51,200 nucleotides of DNA from Leptospira gomenensis (GTDB lineage Bacteria > Spirochaetota > Leptospiria > Leptospirales > Leptospiraceae). The notes below the pieces were generated by a model. The model saw nothing but the letters and a program-made list of their open reading frames with translations. It had not been told where the DNA came from and did not search any database. Each line of letters starts with the position of its first letter. The stretch's first letter is position 1. The stretch is taken from positions 237,501 to 288,700 of the forward strand of contig NZ_RQFA01000037.1 of the NCBI RefSeq assembly GCF_004770155.1, written 5' to 3'. This document shows positions 35,023 to 45,248 of this stretch, piece after piece. The translations under genes were made by a program, and so were the position numbers.

Positions 35023-35335
35023 GATCTCTATTTTTTAAAATTTCTCCGGTCGAATTTCCGGTCGCGGCAAAAACGGCGTGGGTGATCCTACGTTTTTTCG
35101 GAATACGGAAAGACTTCCGACCGGATTTTCGAAGGATTTTTCGATTTGGAAGGAATGGGATAGGATCGATTCGAGTCCGTTTTCCCGAAGAGATGTTTCG
35201 CGGGGAGTTCCTACATTCCAACGATTTACGAGCTTCGGCTTTGTAGTTTGTGACGACGTTTACCGTTCAAAATACCGCCGTTACACTCTGAAATCGCCAA
35301 GCCTATCCGTTCCCACTTCCGCGAACCCGATTCAT
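35023..35335. other. 313-bp spacer with one dispersed repeat copy
   Basis: No supported gene between the STAS gene and the convergent exported-protein gene. It holds one repeat copy, GGGGAGTTCCTACATT at 35203-35218. The longer open frames here overlap each other and have no start signal. Confidence 0.5.
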
Positions 35336-35926
<591 letters not shown>

Positions 35927-35957
35927 CTACTTTAATATCGACAGGATCGGAAAGAAT

Positions 35958-36902
35958 TTGATCACAATACGGACCCTGGAACAACCGGAAAAACGGATTC
36001 GGAACGAGTGTGTGGTCACGCTCGGAAATTTCGACGGAATTCATCGGGGACATCAGGCGCTTTTGGATCGGGTCCTCGCCGTTTCCCGGGAAACCGGTCT
36101 TTCGTCTTGTGTCGTAACCTACGACCCCAACCCCGCCGTGGTTCTCGGCAAAAATCCTGAATTAAAAAGTTTGATGAGCCTTTCCGACAAAACGGATTGG
36201 ATCGCCGCAAGGGGAATCGACTATCTCGTAATCCTTCCTTTCGACAGACTCCTCGCGGAAATGAGCGCGGAATCCTTTTTGGAAAACATACTTCTTCGAG
36301 ATCTGAAAGCCAAAAAAATCGTCATCGGATTCAACCACTGTTTCGGTAAGGGAAGACGCGGGAACTACGATCTTCTTTTAGAATATTCTGAAAAACTAAA
36401 CTACTCCGTGGAAAAAGTGGACCCCGTGTATTTGGGGGAAGTAAAACTCTCCAGCTCCTATCTGCGAGGACTGATCGCGGAAGGAAAAATCGTCGAGGCG
36501 GAAACTTGTCTCGGAAGACGTTATTCCGTCGAAGGCGCCGTCGTTTCCGGTCACAAACGAGGAAGAACCATCGGATTTCCGACGGCTAACGTAAAGACGG
36601 ATTCGGACCTACTTTTACCGGGCATCGGAGTTTATGCGGGAACTACCACCGTTGACGGAGTCGAATACCCTTCTATGATCAACGTCGGTCGGAACCCCAC
36701 GTTCGGAGAAAATCCGCTCACGCTCGAATCGCATATCTTCGACTTTCAAAACGACATTTACGGGAAAACGGTGCGCATAACGTTTACGGAGAGAATTCGG
36801 AACGAGGCAAAATTCGAAGGAATCGAGGCGCTCGTCGCCCAATTGAAGAACGACGAAACTCAAAGCAGAAGAATTCTAAAAAAACTGGGCGCCCCTTCCT
36901 GA
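35958..36902 (+). CDS. ribF: Bifunctional riboflavin kinase / FMN adenylyltransferase
   Basis: A 314-residue RibF, which turns riboflavin into FMN and FAD. The adenylyltransferase half starts with VTLGNFDGIHRGHQALLDR (residues 19-37, HIGH-like GxHxGH) and has the ISSTxxR-like SSSYLRGLI near 168. The kinase half has GRRYSVEGAVVSGHKRGRTI near 186 with the PTAN-type GFPTANV, and the ESHIFDF motif near 251. It is preceded by GGATCGGAAAGA and starts with TTG at 35958. Its 3' end overlaps the convergent globin gene by 27 bp. No FMN riboswitch is visible upstream. Confidence 0.95.
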   Translation: MITIRTLEQPEKRIRNECVVTLGNFDGIHRGHQALLDRVLAVSRETGLSSCVVTYDPNPAVVLGKNPELKSLMSLSDKTDWIAARGIDYLVILPFDRLLAEMSAESFLENILLRDLKAKKIVIGFNHCFGKGRRGNYDLLLEYSEKLNYSVEKVDPVYLGEVKLSSSYLRGLIAEGKIVEAETCLGRRYSVEGAVVSGHKRGRTIGFPTANVKTDSDLLLPGIGVYAGTTTVDGVEYPSMINVGRNPTFGENPLTLESHIFDFQNDIYGKTVRITFTERIRNEAKFEGIEALVAQLKNDETQSRRILKKLGAPS

Positions 36903-37367
36903 TTCCATCGGTTGCGAGTCGGAACACTTCGCGTAGGTAAGACCGAAAATTTCCTGCCAGCTGCTTTCGATTTCCGAAGTGTACCAAGGTCCCAGCCATT
37001 CTTCCAAAGCCGCGAGCCAGGCCTTTTCCAAAACCGGAATTTCCTCCGGGTTTCCGCAGATCTTAGTACAATGAAATCCGAATTGTTGAATCGATTTGTC
37101 GAAATAAAATTCCTGAGACGCCGAAATCACGATGTCCCGAACCGCATTCATGAAATTTCTCGCGTCGTCGATCTTAAGCACTTCGAAGATTTTTTCGTAT
37201 TTAGGAGTTGTTTCCTTCAGAGATTCAAAAAATAATTCCGCGAATTTAATCTTTTCCAAATTGATAATATCAAAGGATTCACTGATCCCTTTTATTTGTT
37301 CTTTGCTGATCTTCATTTTAGGCTCGCCGAGTTCGTTTTTTATACTGCCTAAAGAATACTCGTTCAC
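36876..37367 (-). CDS. Single-domain globin
   Basis: A 163-residue globin resembling the haem domain of flavohaemoglobins but without a reductase. The F-helix proximal His is His99 in QFGFHCTKICG, followed by NPEEIPVLEKAWLAALEEWLG, which matches the family GxKHxxYG...P..Y..V..ALL..L.E.LG. The CD-corner Phe is near 61. GTG at 37367 is preceded by GGAGG 11 bases upstream; the ATG at 37316 is an alternative. It should bind haem and perhaps oxygen or nitric oxide in the cytosol. Its end overlaps the 3' end of ribF by 27 bp. Confidence 0.8.
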   Translation of the reverse strand: MNEYSLGSIKNELGEPKMKISKEQIKGISESFDIINLEKIKFAELFFESLKETTPKYEKIFEVLKIDDARNFMNAVRDIVISASQEFYFDKSIQQFGFHCTKICGNPEEIPVLEKAWLAALEEWLGPWYTSEIESSWQEIFGLTYAKCSDSQPMESGRGAQFF

Positions 37368-37900
37368 GAAAAAATATGCCTCCGAGTTTATAAACTGAAG
37401 TAAGCGAAATACGAAAACGGACAGGCCTTATTCTCCAAATGGATCGAAATCATAGAAATAACATTCGTTCTTTCACGATCAATCCCAGATGACGGAAATT
37501 AATTCGTTATATCGACCGGAAGAAAACGATTGAGCAAGCGAAGGAAGAGCTTTGGTTCGATCGGTGGTTCCGTTGATATTTCCGGTAAAAATCGCGAAAG
37601 AAATTTCTTTCCTGATAACGATCCCGGATTTTACGTTCGACGGCGATGGGGAAAGGGACGTCTCCGACTTTCGTTCGCAATCGATTCGAATTCGGATCGG
37701 ATCGAAAGACGAACTTACGACTCGGACGACGATCTGTAATCGGTTCGACGATTCCGAACGATTTGAGAAACCTTAGGTAAATAAGTATTTTATTGTTTAA
37801 AATCCTTCGTCCAAAGCAATACTTGGGTGGGAATTCCGATTTGCGGACGTATTCTCCGACTTCGGAAAATTTGCGGCGACTCGACGGATTTTTTTTTCGA
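37368..37900. other. Spacer upstream of the phosphatase pair
   Basis: No supported gene in 533 bases. Two overlapping open frames of about 70 codons (TTG at 37530 and 37552) have no conserved content. The first phosphatase frame is open from 37793, but its first 36 residues are basic and the ATG at 37901 fits better. Confidence 0.5.
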
Positions 37901-39640
37901 ATGAATTATTATCTCTACTTTCCTCTTGCCGCATTGTTCGCCAATACGGTTTTCATCGCCTTCGTATACGCGAGAAGGACCGGCAACCCCGTCATCCGCT
38001 CCTATCTTATCTATTCGATTTCGCTCAACGCGTGGCTCGGTACGTATCTCTTTACTTGGTCCTCTCCTCCGGAAGAATGGATGACCTGGTCCTTCAAAAT
38101 TCTTTCCGCGACCTGGCTCCCCGTAGGTGCGTTGTATCTCGAGTTCGTCTACGCTTTTTTAAACCGAACTCCCGGACCCTTCCTCTGGTTTTTTAGAATC
38201 GGAATTCCGATCTCATATCTTCTCACGGTATCCACGGATCTCGTGATCCAAGGGAAGGTTTCCTACTACTGGGGATATGAAAACGAACCCGGTCCATTGT
38301 ATCTTTACGTGATCGTCGCCTTCGTTGCGTTCCCCGGATTTTTAGGCCTCGGGATTCTCACGAAAGCGTTTCTGTTTTTACGCAAAGACCTAAGAAGACA
38401 AATCGGTCTCGCGATCCTCGGCACCGCAATCGCCATGTCTTTGAGCGTTTATTCCGAAATTATAGAAACGGACGCACAGGGAAGACTTCTTTCCGTGCCC
38501 TTGACTCCCATAGGAGTGGTCGTCCAATCCTTTTTGATATTCATCGCGATCACACGCTACGGATTTCTGCGCATCAACATCGAGGGACTTGCCGTCGAAC
38601 TTTTCCGGGACATCCACGACGGAATGATCCTCGTAAAACGGGATCGTTCCCTATTTTTTATCAACGATTCCGCGATTAAAATATTAGGAATCGATAATGC
38701 TCTTCCGGCGTTTTTTTATCCTTCCGATTATCTGAAGGGATATCAGGAAAGCCCCAATCATCTTGCCAAGGAATACCGACCCGTATTCAACCGAAAATGT
38801 AGAGGTGTGGAACTGACGCGTTCCGATATAGAACTGGCCGGCAACGAAAGCGGTTATCTTTTTATCCTTAGGGACATCACCGAAAAGATAGAAACCAGGG
38901 AGAAGATAGAAAACATCTATTCCGCGATCAGCAAGGATTTGGAGATCGCGAAAATCGCGCAAACCTCTGCGATATCGACCAAGTTTCCGGAAAGTTCCGA
39001 ATACAAGTTTCATTCCCACTTTCAACCGTTCGAATTGGTGGGAGGGGATTTTTTACGCACGTTGGAAAGATCCGACGGAAAGTTGGACGTGTTTTTCGCG
39101 GACGTTTCCGGACACGGGGTTTCTTCCGCTATGGTCGCGGGAATGTTGTCCATTTCTTTCCAGCTCGTATCCGAAACGAAAGGTTCGCCCAGGGAATCTC
39201 TGGAGAAAATACACGAACTCCTCCGTAACGCGGTCTTCAACCATCACGTCTCCGCCGTTTATCTTTCCTTCGACCCGAAAACAAGAATATTAGAATATTC
39301 TTATGCAGGACATCATCCGATACTCGTTTTTCGTGAAGGAGAGATCGTATCCTTGGACGGAACCGGCAGGATTCTTCTGATCACCCAGGAAACGGAACTG
39401 TTCAATTATTCGTTTCAGCTGCGAAAAGGGGACGTCCTCTTTCTCCATTCGGATTGTCTTTTTGAAGTCAGAAATTCCGAAGGAGAGATTTTAGGCTACG
39501 AAACGTTCTTGGATCAACTCGGAGAAATCGCGCTCCATACTCCTTCGCAAATTCTCAAAACTTCGATCGACAACGCGCTTGCGTTCGGACGCGGAAAATT
39601 GACGGACGATCTCGCCGTCCTGATCTTGGAGGTGTTTTGA
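37901..39640 (+). CDS. SpoIIE/PP2C phosphatase with 7TM sensor domain (first of pair)
   Basis: A 579-residue regulator from the ATG at 37901. The N-terminus has seven hydrophobic helices (residues 1-220), as in 7TM receptor-histidine-kinase-type sensory modules. A PAS-like part follows (about 230-330, with DGMILVKRDRSLFFIND and YLFILRDITEKIETREKIEN), then a coiled linker. The C-terminal half is a SpoIIE/RsbU phosphatase: QPFELVGGDFLRTL with metal-binding Asp near 395, FFADVSGHGVSSAMVAGML near 411, and EYSYAGHHPILVF near 470. It should dephosphorylate a STAS antagonist (partner switching). The next gene is its paralogue, four bases downstream. Confidence 0.88.
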   Translation: MNYYLYFPLAALFANTVFIAFVYARRTGNPVIRSYLIYSISLNAWLGTYLFTWSSPPEEWMTWSFKILSATWLPVGALYLEFVYAFLNRTPGPFLWFFRIGIPISYLLTVSTDLVIQGKVSYYWGYENEPGPLYLYVIVAFVAFPGFLGLGILTKAFLFLRKDLRRQIGLAILGTAIAMSLSVYSEIIETDAQGRLLSVPLTPIGVVVQSFLIFIAITRYGFLRINIEGLAVELFRDIHDGMILVKRDRSLFFINDSAIKILGIDNALPAFFYPSDYLKGYQESPNHLAKEYRPVFNRKCRGVELTRSDIELAGNESGYLFILRDITEKIETREKIENIYSAISKDLEIAKIAQTSAISTKFPESSEYKFHSHFQPFELVGGDFLRTLERSDGKLDVFFADVSGHGVSSAMVAGMLSISFQLVSETKGSPRESLEKIHELLRNAVFNHHVSAVYLSFDPKTRILEYSYAGHHPILVFREGEIVSLDGTGRILLITQETELFNYSFQLRKGDVLFLHSDCLFEVRNSEGEILGYETFLDQLGEIALHTPSQILKTSIDNALAFGRGKLTDDLAVLILEVF

Positions 39641-39644
39641 GAAG

Positions 39645-41441
39645 ATGAATCCGTACGCTCTCATACCGTTCACCGCACTATTGATCAACGGTTCCCTTTT
39701 CGCTTACGTGAGTTCCTTAAAGGGAAAATCCAGAACCGTGGATCTGTATCTTCGTTTTTCGTTTCTGCTTTCCCTCTGGCATATCGCCCTCATCCTTTAT
39801 TGGTCTTTCTTGCCCGGCGATCTTCCCGTTTTAGTGTTCAAGGTCTCGTCTTTCGCCTGGATCTTTATAGGTTGTCTTTTTTTCGAATTCGCGGTCCAGT
39901 TCACCGGTTCTTCGTTCCGATTTCTGATTTATTTTTTTAGGGGAATCTCTCTAGTTTCCTTTCTCGTGTCGATCGGAACCGACCTTGTGATTTCAGGCAC
40001 GTATCGCGCGTATTGGGGGGACGTAATCATTTCTGGTCCGTTGTATCTTCCCATCAGCAACTTCGTGGTCGGCGTTCCCACGTTAGGCGGTTGTCTGATT
40101 CTGATCGTGAAAAGTTTCCGTTCCTCCAATCCGTTGCTGAAAAAACAATCCAGATTGGTCGCCTACGCGACCGTGATCACATATCTTTCCAGCTTCGTAA
40201 CAACTCTGCTTCCCAGGTATTTCAACTCCTCTCTCACCTTTCCGCCGTTAAGCGGAAGCGCCGCATTGTTTCAGTCGATTTCCATCTTCGTCGCAATCCG
40301 TAAATACGGTTTTATGGATTTAAAACTGGAACACGTCGCTCTCAAACTTTATTCGGAAATCCGGGAAGGTGTACTCCTTCTTTCCTCCAAGGGAACGCTT
40401 CTTTTTTCCAATCTTTCGGCGCGGCGTATGTTGTCGCTTCCCGAAAACGTTCCGACGGGGACGTCGATCGACCTGCGGAATTATCTGGACGGATTCCCTT
40501 CGGATTCCTATTTCGAACGCAAGGAGTTTGCAAATCTGAGAATCGTCGAAAACGACGGCGAGGAGCGTTCTTTCGAGGAGTTTGGTCACACTCCCGAATA
40601 CAAATATCTGGAGGTTTCCTCTTCCTCCATTCCGCTTTCGGGAAACAAAGGCGGTAAAGTGTATATTCTGCGCGACATCACGGAAAAAAAGGAATCGCTC
40701 GAGAAAATTAGAAAATTATTATATAGACTGGATCTGGATCTCGACCTCGCGCGCCATATACAGGAGATGATCACGACTAGGGATTTTCCTGATTCGCCCG
40801 ATTACAAAATCTATTCGCACTTTCAGCCCTACGTAAAAGTGGGAGGCGATATCCTGAAGGTGAAAAAAGAATCGGACGATAGTCTTCATATCCTGTTCGG
40901 GGACGTTTCCGGCCACGGAATTTCCGCCGCTATGGTGGCCGCGATGACTTCGATCGCATTCGACGCCGCGACGAAAAGGACCAAGTTCACGGACGAAAAC
41001 CTTCTGTTTATGCACGGTTTATTGAAGGACACGATCACGTTGCACTTTCTTTCCTCCGTATATCTACGTTACGTCCCTTCCGAAAGAAAATTAGAATATA
41101 GTTATGGAGGTCACCATCCCGGCCTTTTGATCCGCAACGAAAAATGCGAAGTGATAGAGGGTTCCGGCGGGATCCTCTTTGCGATCGCTTCCCCAAAGAT
41201 CCACAGATACGAATTGACTCTTCAAAAAGGGGATCGTGTTCTTCTTTATTCGGACGGACTTTTCGAAGTGCGCAACGCGGAGGGAAACATATTGGGAAGA
41301 AACCAATTTTTGGAGGCGGTCAAATCGTTGATAAGCGAAGACACTTCCTCCATGATCCGCTCTCTTCTCTCCTACTCCGGTTCTTACGGAGCGGGAGAGA
41401 TGTCCGACGACGTTACCGTTTTTTGTTTGGAAATCCTTTAG
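39645..41441 (+). CDS. SpoIIE/PP2C phosphatase with 7TM sensor domain (second of pair)
   Basis: A 598-residue paralogue of the preceding protein with the same order: seven helices (residues 1-220), PAS-like region (about 230-340, YLEVSSSSIPLSGNKGGKVYILRDITEKKES), linker, and SpoIIE domain (QPYVKVGGDILKV near 395, LFGDVSGHGISAAMVAAMTS near 420, EYSYGGHHPGLLIR near 487). GGAGGTG near 39628 is its likely ribosome-binding site. Both metal-site Asp residues (VGGD and GDVSGHG) are kept. The two are close enough in sequence to have arisen by tandem duplication, but the sensory halves differ, so they probably read different signals. It converges with the gene at 41438 with a four-base overlap. Confidence 0.88.
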   Translation: MNPYALIPFTALLINGSLFAYVSSLKGKSRTVDLYLRFSFLLSLWHIALILYWSFLPGDLPVLVFKVSSFAWIFIGCLFFEFAVQFTGSSFRFLIYFFRGISLVSFLVSIGTDLVISGTYRAYWGDVIISGPLYLPISNFVVGVPTLGGCLILIVKSFRSSNPLLKKQSRLVAYATVITYLSSFVTTLLPRYFNSSLTFPPLSGSAALFQSISIFVAIRKYGFMDLKLEHVALKLYSEIREGVLLLSSKGTLLFSNLSARRMLSLPENVPTGTSIDLRNYLDGFPSDSYFERKEFANLRIVENDGEERSFEEFGHTPEYKYLEVSSSSIPLSGNKGGKVYILRDITEKKESLEKIRKLLYRLDLDLDLARHIQEMITTRDFPDSPDYKIYSHFQPYVKVGGDILKVKKESDDSLHILFGDVSGHGISAAMVAAMTSIAFDAATKRTKFTDENLLFMHGLLKDTITLHFLSSVYLRYVPSERKLEYSYGGHHPGLLIRNEKCEVIEGSGGILFAIASPKIHRYELTLQKGDRVLLYSDGLFEVRNAEGNILGRNQFLEAVKSLISEDTSSMIRSLLSYSGSYGAGEMSDDVTVFCLEIL

Positions 41442-42394
41442 GCGATTTTTTCCCGGATCAACTTTAGAAAAGGAAGAAACTCGTCTAACGCGCTCGGAAG
41501 TTCGTATTCGATGGAATCTCCGGCGCGTATGATGTCCTTTTCCTCGAGTGCGACCGCTATCGCTGCGAGGATCTCGTTCAACTCGCCCGTTTTTTCCTCG
41601 AAGCCGATTCCGTCGATGCGTATCTCGGAGAAATCCAGGTCGGGTTTTCTCAACTTCAAAGTGATGAACGAAGTCAATAGGACGTTGATCTGTGATACGG
41701 CTTGAGTCAAAAGTTCCGAAGCGACCTCGTCCTTTCCCGATTGATACGCTTCGTTTACCTTGATAAAACTTTCCTTAAGCGCACCCACGTTGCCTATGAA
41801 CGTATTCAGAATTTCCTTCAACGTAGGCAGATCCAGATCGAGAACCTGAGTTCTCGCGACAAGATCCATGACGAAAAGTTTCAGATCGCGCAGATGTTCC
41901 AGGAAGGTTTCGATGTTGTCCGTGTTATCGAGGGCAGTGCTGAGTTTCGACACTTCGGAGACGATCGCCTCTACGCTATTTCCGGTTCCCATCGGTTTTA
42001 TCTGATCCAATTTCAGGTGCAACATATTGGAAGCGGAACGAAGTACGTTCTGGATCCATCGAACTCCGTCAGACAATTCCTTGGTTTCCTTTTCGGTGAG
42101 TGAATCCCTTCCGAACAAAGTCGATCCGACTTTATCCACGTAAAGATCCAATTCGTGTAGTGTGGAAACGAGAAAGTCCATCTCTTCCCCGACGATAAAT
42201 TCCATTTTACCCGCGGACTCGATTCCCTGTTCGTTCATCGTAGAGGATTGGAACTCTATCCCGTCCACGGTGCAGCCCAGAAGATATTTCCCTTTCGACT
42301 CCACCCACTTGGAGATTTCTCCGAATACCTCTCCGAGTTTTTTTTCGTCCTCGAGAGAACTATCTAACAGATGTTCGTTGATGTAAATTTCCAT
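41438..42394 (-). CDS. Protein encoded downstream of fliD, unknown function
   Basis: A 318-residue soluble, strongly acidic, mainly helical protein with no Cys-rich, signal or membrane part. The first 75 residues look like a small alpha/beta domain (EIYINEHLLD, VDGIEF), and the rest is helical with heptad-like stretches (about 80-290). It is 18 bp downstream of fliD on the same strand, with AGAGGA upstream of its start. A flagellar chaperone or filament-assembly role for the FliD operon is inference from position only; I do not recognise a FliS sequence in it. Confidence 0.65.
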   Translation of the reverse strand: MEIYINEHLLDSSLEDEKKLGEVFGEISKWVESKGKYLLGCTVDGIEFQSSTMNEQGIESAGKMEFIVGEEMDFLVSTLHELDLYVDKVGSTLFGRDSLTEKETKELSDGVRWIQNVLRSASNMLHLKLDQIKPMGTGNSVEAIVSEVSKLSTALDNTDNIETFLEHLRDLKLFVMDLVARTQVLDLDLPTLKEILNTFIGNVGALKESFIKVNEAYQSGKDEVASELLTQAVSQINVLLTSFITLKLRKPDLDFSEIRIDGIGFEEKTGELNEILAAIAVALEEKDIIRAGDSIEYELPSALDEFLPFLKLIREKIA

Positions 42395-42412
42395 TTTATT
42401 ATCCTCTCCGCG

Positions 42413-44332
42413 TTATTCGCTCTTTGCGCCTTTTAGATTGTTATTGAGATACGCACCGACGGCTTTATTCCTGCCCACACCTTGTTCCATGTAAAGGAAT
42501 TTGGATTTCAGTTTTTTTTCGTAACTCACGAGATGGTTTTCGAATTCCTTGATCTTCTTGTTGTTGTCCGCGACCTGTTCTTCGAGCATCTTAACCTTAC
42601 CCGATACGAAACCGCCCGCGTACTGAGTGTACGGTTTTATGTGTTCGAGAAGATCGACCGCGACTCCAGTGTCCATCCTCGCGTCCGAGTTGGTATCGAT
42701 CGCGAATAGGCCGCGTACTGCGTCCGGATTTTCGGAAAGTTTGGCCTTCAGTTTTTCCTCGTCCAAAACCAGGAATCCGTCCTGAATATCGGCCCATTTG
42801 CTGCCGACGGAACCGGTGCTGATTCCGATGTCGCTTAACATTCTGATGGAATTTTCTCCGCTGGTCGGATACGAGGAACTGGCCGCGGTCTTCATTCCCG
42901 CGATCAGACGCAAAACGGTATGTTCTCCGGATAAAAGACCGGTTTTGGTTTTTCCTTCCCAAAAGGTCTGCCCGATTTCGCCTCCGTCCTCCTTTGCGTC
43001 CTTAACCTGCGCGTTTTTATCGACGGCCGTGGAGTCTTTGGAAAACTTAAGCACCGTGTTGTAGGCGGCCACGAACTCCCTGATCATTTCAAGGCCCTTG
43101 TCTGAATCCGTTTTGATATCCACGTTAACCGCGCTTTCGGTTTTTTTGTGAAGATTGAGAGAAACCCCGTCGAGTACGTCGGTGAGACCTTCGTTTTTCG
43201 GCCGATTGACTTCGATTCCGTCAACGAGAAAAACTGCGTCCTTCGCTTCCACGATTTCTTTGGTCGGCTTTGCTCCGCGTAATTCGCCGGGAACGACGAT
43301 CCTAAACGATTCCACGTTAACCGTCTTTCCGCTCGAGTTCGCGAAAAGAATCTTATGCGCCTTTTGACCGGAGGGGAAATTTTTCAGGACGAGGACGAGT
43401 TTTCCCTCCTGTTTGGAAGGACTTTCGAAAATCATCTTTTCCTTGTCGTTTTCTTTATAAAGAATTCCTAATTCTAGTTTGTCTTCGGGAGCGAACGCGA
43501 CCTGTGTGAGAATTTCTATCTTCGCGTTTTTTTTCAGCTCCGTGGTCGGAATTCCGAATTGAAAGGAATTCGAGTTCGTTATTTCGAGAATCTTTTTTCC
43601 GCCCTCTTCTTTGAAGACGGGTTTGGAATCGGCGGAGGCTCCGTATTTTTCCGCCTGAAAGACGGAGATCTGATCCGCTTCCGGAAAAAGTTCGATCGAC
43701 TTCGGAGGATCGGCCGGTTCCGTCGCTCCGACAAGACCTGCGGCCTGCAACACTCCCGCATCGTCCTCGAATTTTAACTTATGATCCTTGCCCGAAGCCG
43801 CTGCGATCAGGGTAAGAACGTAGTTCTCCCCGTCCACTTTCACCAAACCGGTGTTAACGAGTCCTGCCGCAGAGATTTTTATGATGGAGGCGAGATCGCG
43901 GATCGTCCCTCCGGAAAATTCGACCTCTTTTTCGGAATCTCCGGAATGGATCTTGAAACTTCCCGCGGGTATCCGCTTGTTGACGTCCACCTTGTCTCCC
44001 GAGATCTGATGAAATGTGGCCAGTTCCTTGATCTCGATCTTACGTTTACCGGCGCTCGCGGAACGGGACGCGTCTCCGCTGACCACTCCTTCCGGTTCGG
44101 ACACGATACTTTTCATCGCAAAAGGTGCGGTGAAGGATATGAGGGCTCTCGTTTTGTTTTGGAGGTCGGTCGTTACCGTTTTAAGATCGCTCCACGCTTT
44201 CACCTGCGCCTTGTTAAACGAATTCTGCTGTTCAAGCCGGCGAATGGGTTTCGCTTCCAATTCCACCAGTTTTTTTACGATCAAATTGGTGTCCTGACCG
44301 GAGCTGAGTCCGGGAATCGTAAATGCGGGCAT
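42413..44332 (-). CDS. fliD: Flagellar filament cap protein FliD (HAP2)
   Basis: A 639-residue flagellar hook-associated protein 2, which caps the filament tip and guides flagellin polymerisation. The N-terminal FliD_N region has IPGLSSGQDTNLIVKKLVEL (residues 7-26) and KAQVKAWSDLKTV near 47-59; the variable middle (about 200-400) is unusually Lys/Glu-rich. The FliD_C part has SDIGISTGSVGSKWADIQDG near 500-520, then DNNKKIKEFENHL, a helical coiled-coil, and KAVGAYLNNNLKGAKSE at the end. The start has AGGAG seven bases upstream. As in other spirochaetes, the filament lies in the periplasm. It is followed by an unknown gene 18 bp downstream. Confidence 0.95.
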   Translation of the reverse strand: MPAFTIPGLSSGQDTNLIVKKLVELEAKPIRRLEQQNSFNKAQVKAWSDLKTVTTDLQNKTRALISFTAPFAMKSIVSEPEGVVSGDASRSASAGKRKIEIKELATFHQISGDKVDVNKRIPAGSFKIHSGDSEKEVEFSGGTIRDLASIIKISAAGLVNTGLVKVDGENYVLTLIAAASGKDHKLKFEDDAGVLQAAGLVGATEPADPPKSIELFPEADQISVFQAEKYGASADSKPVFKEEGGKKILEITNSNSFQFGIPTTELKKNAKIEILTQVAFAPEDKLELGILYKENDKEKMIFESPSKQEGKLVLVLKNFPSGQKAHKILFANSSGKTVNVESFRIVVPGELRGAKPTKEIVEAKDAVFLVDGIEVNRPKNEGLTDVLDGVSLNLHKKTESAVNVDIKTDSDKGLEMIREFVAAYNTVLKFSKDSTAVDKNAQVKDAKEDGGEIGQTFWEGKTKTGLLSGEHTVLRLIAGMKTAASSSYPTSGENSIRMLSDIGISTGSVGSKWADIQDGFLVLDEEKLKAKLSENPDAVRGLFAIDTNSDARMDTGVAVDLLEHIKPYTQYAGGFVSGKVKMLEEQVADNNKKIKEFENHLVSYEKKLKSKFLYMEQGVGRNKAVGAYLNNNLKGAKSE

Positions 44333-44352
44333 CTTGTTCTCCTAAGTTCCTC

Positions 44353-44392
<40 letters not shown>

Positions 44393-44466
44393 ACCGAAGC
44401 GAGAAAAACCGATTGCCGATCCTAGAATTCCGTGGATTTTAGTCCCCAATTTCGTAGGGGGAAGGA

Positions 44467-45183
44467 ATGATATCGCCTGTTTTCGGGGAATTTTTAGGGA
44501 CCTTCGTATTGATCCTTTTGGGCAACGGTGTGGTCGCCGGAGTCTTGTTGGAAAAAAGCAAATCCAAAGACGGAGGTTGGATCGTGATCACCGCAGGTTG
44601 GGCCTTTGCGGTCATTTTAGGGATTTTCACTTCGAATGCCTTCGGAAGTTCGGATGCTCACCTCAACCCTGCTGTCACACTCGCGTTCGCCGTACAAAAC
44701 GGGGATTTTTCCAAACTTCTTCTCTACGTTCCGGCGCAAATCGCGGGCGCGTTCTGCGGAGCCGTAGTCAATTATTTGCATTATCTTCCTCATTGGAAGG
44801 AAACGAAAGATCGTGGAAAAATCCTCGCGGTTTTTTCCACCGAGCCGGCGATCTCCAACGCGACCTCCAATTTTTTCAGCGAATTTTTAGGAACCTTTCT
44901 TCTCATACTCGGAATCGTTTCCATCTTTTCATCGAGGATGTCGGGACTACAAACCCATATCGGAGCGTTTTTGGTGGGGATTCTTGTTTGGAGCATCGGA
45001 CTTTCCATGGGTGGAACGACCGGCTACGCGATCAATCCGGCCAGGGATCTCGGACCCAGGTTGGCGCATTTTCTTCTGCCCATTCCGGGGAAGGGACCTT
45101 CGAATTGGAAATACGCGTGGTTGCCGATCGCCGCTCCTCTCGCCGGCGCCGCGACGGCCGGATTATTTATGAGATTTTTATAA
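44467..45183 (+). CDS. Aquaporin / glycerol-uptake facilitator (MIP family)
   Basis: A 238-residue MIP-family channel with six helices and both NPA half-helices: HLNPAVTLAFA near residue 61 and INPARDLGPR near 191. AGGGGG (44456-44461) supports the start. The second NPA is followed by RD, which is typical of glycerol facilitators (GlpF), and the narrow-filter Arg follows the second NPA. It should conduct glycerol or water. No glpK or other glycerol gene is near. A lipoprotein gene follows at 45249. Confidence 0.9.
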   Translation: MISPVFGEFLGTFVLILLGNGVVAGVLLEKSKSKDGGWIVITAGWAFAVILGIFTSNAFGSSDAHLNPAVTLAFAVQNGDFSKLLLYVPAQIAGAFCGAVVNYLHYLPHWKETKDRGKILAVFSTEPAISNATSNFFSEFLGTFLLILGIVSIFSSRMSGLQTHIGAFLVGILVWSIGLSMGGTTGYAINPARDLGPRLAHFLLPIPGKGPSNWKYAWLPIAAPLAGAATAGLFMRFL

Positions 45184-45248
45184 TATTATGTAATTTTTTT
45201 AAAGCCGGCATATTCGGTTTTTTACGGAAGCCCGCTTCGGAAATTTGT

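Noticed and set aside
37530..37776. Two small frames of 69 and 74 codons before the phosphatase pair
   Set aside because: TTG/ATG starts without ribosome-binding sites, low-complexity content and mutual overlap.
44577..45248. Rightward in-frame extension of the lipoprotein gene upstream of 45249
   Set aside because: It lies in another frame over the aquaporin gene; the signal peptide begins at 45249.
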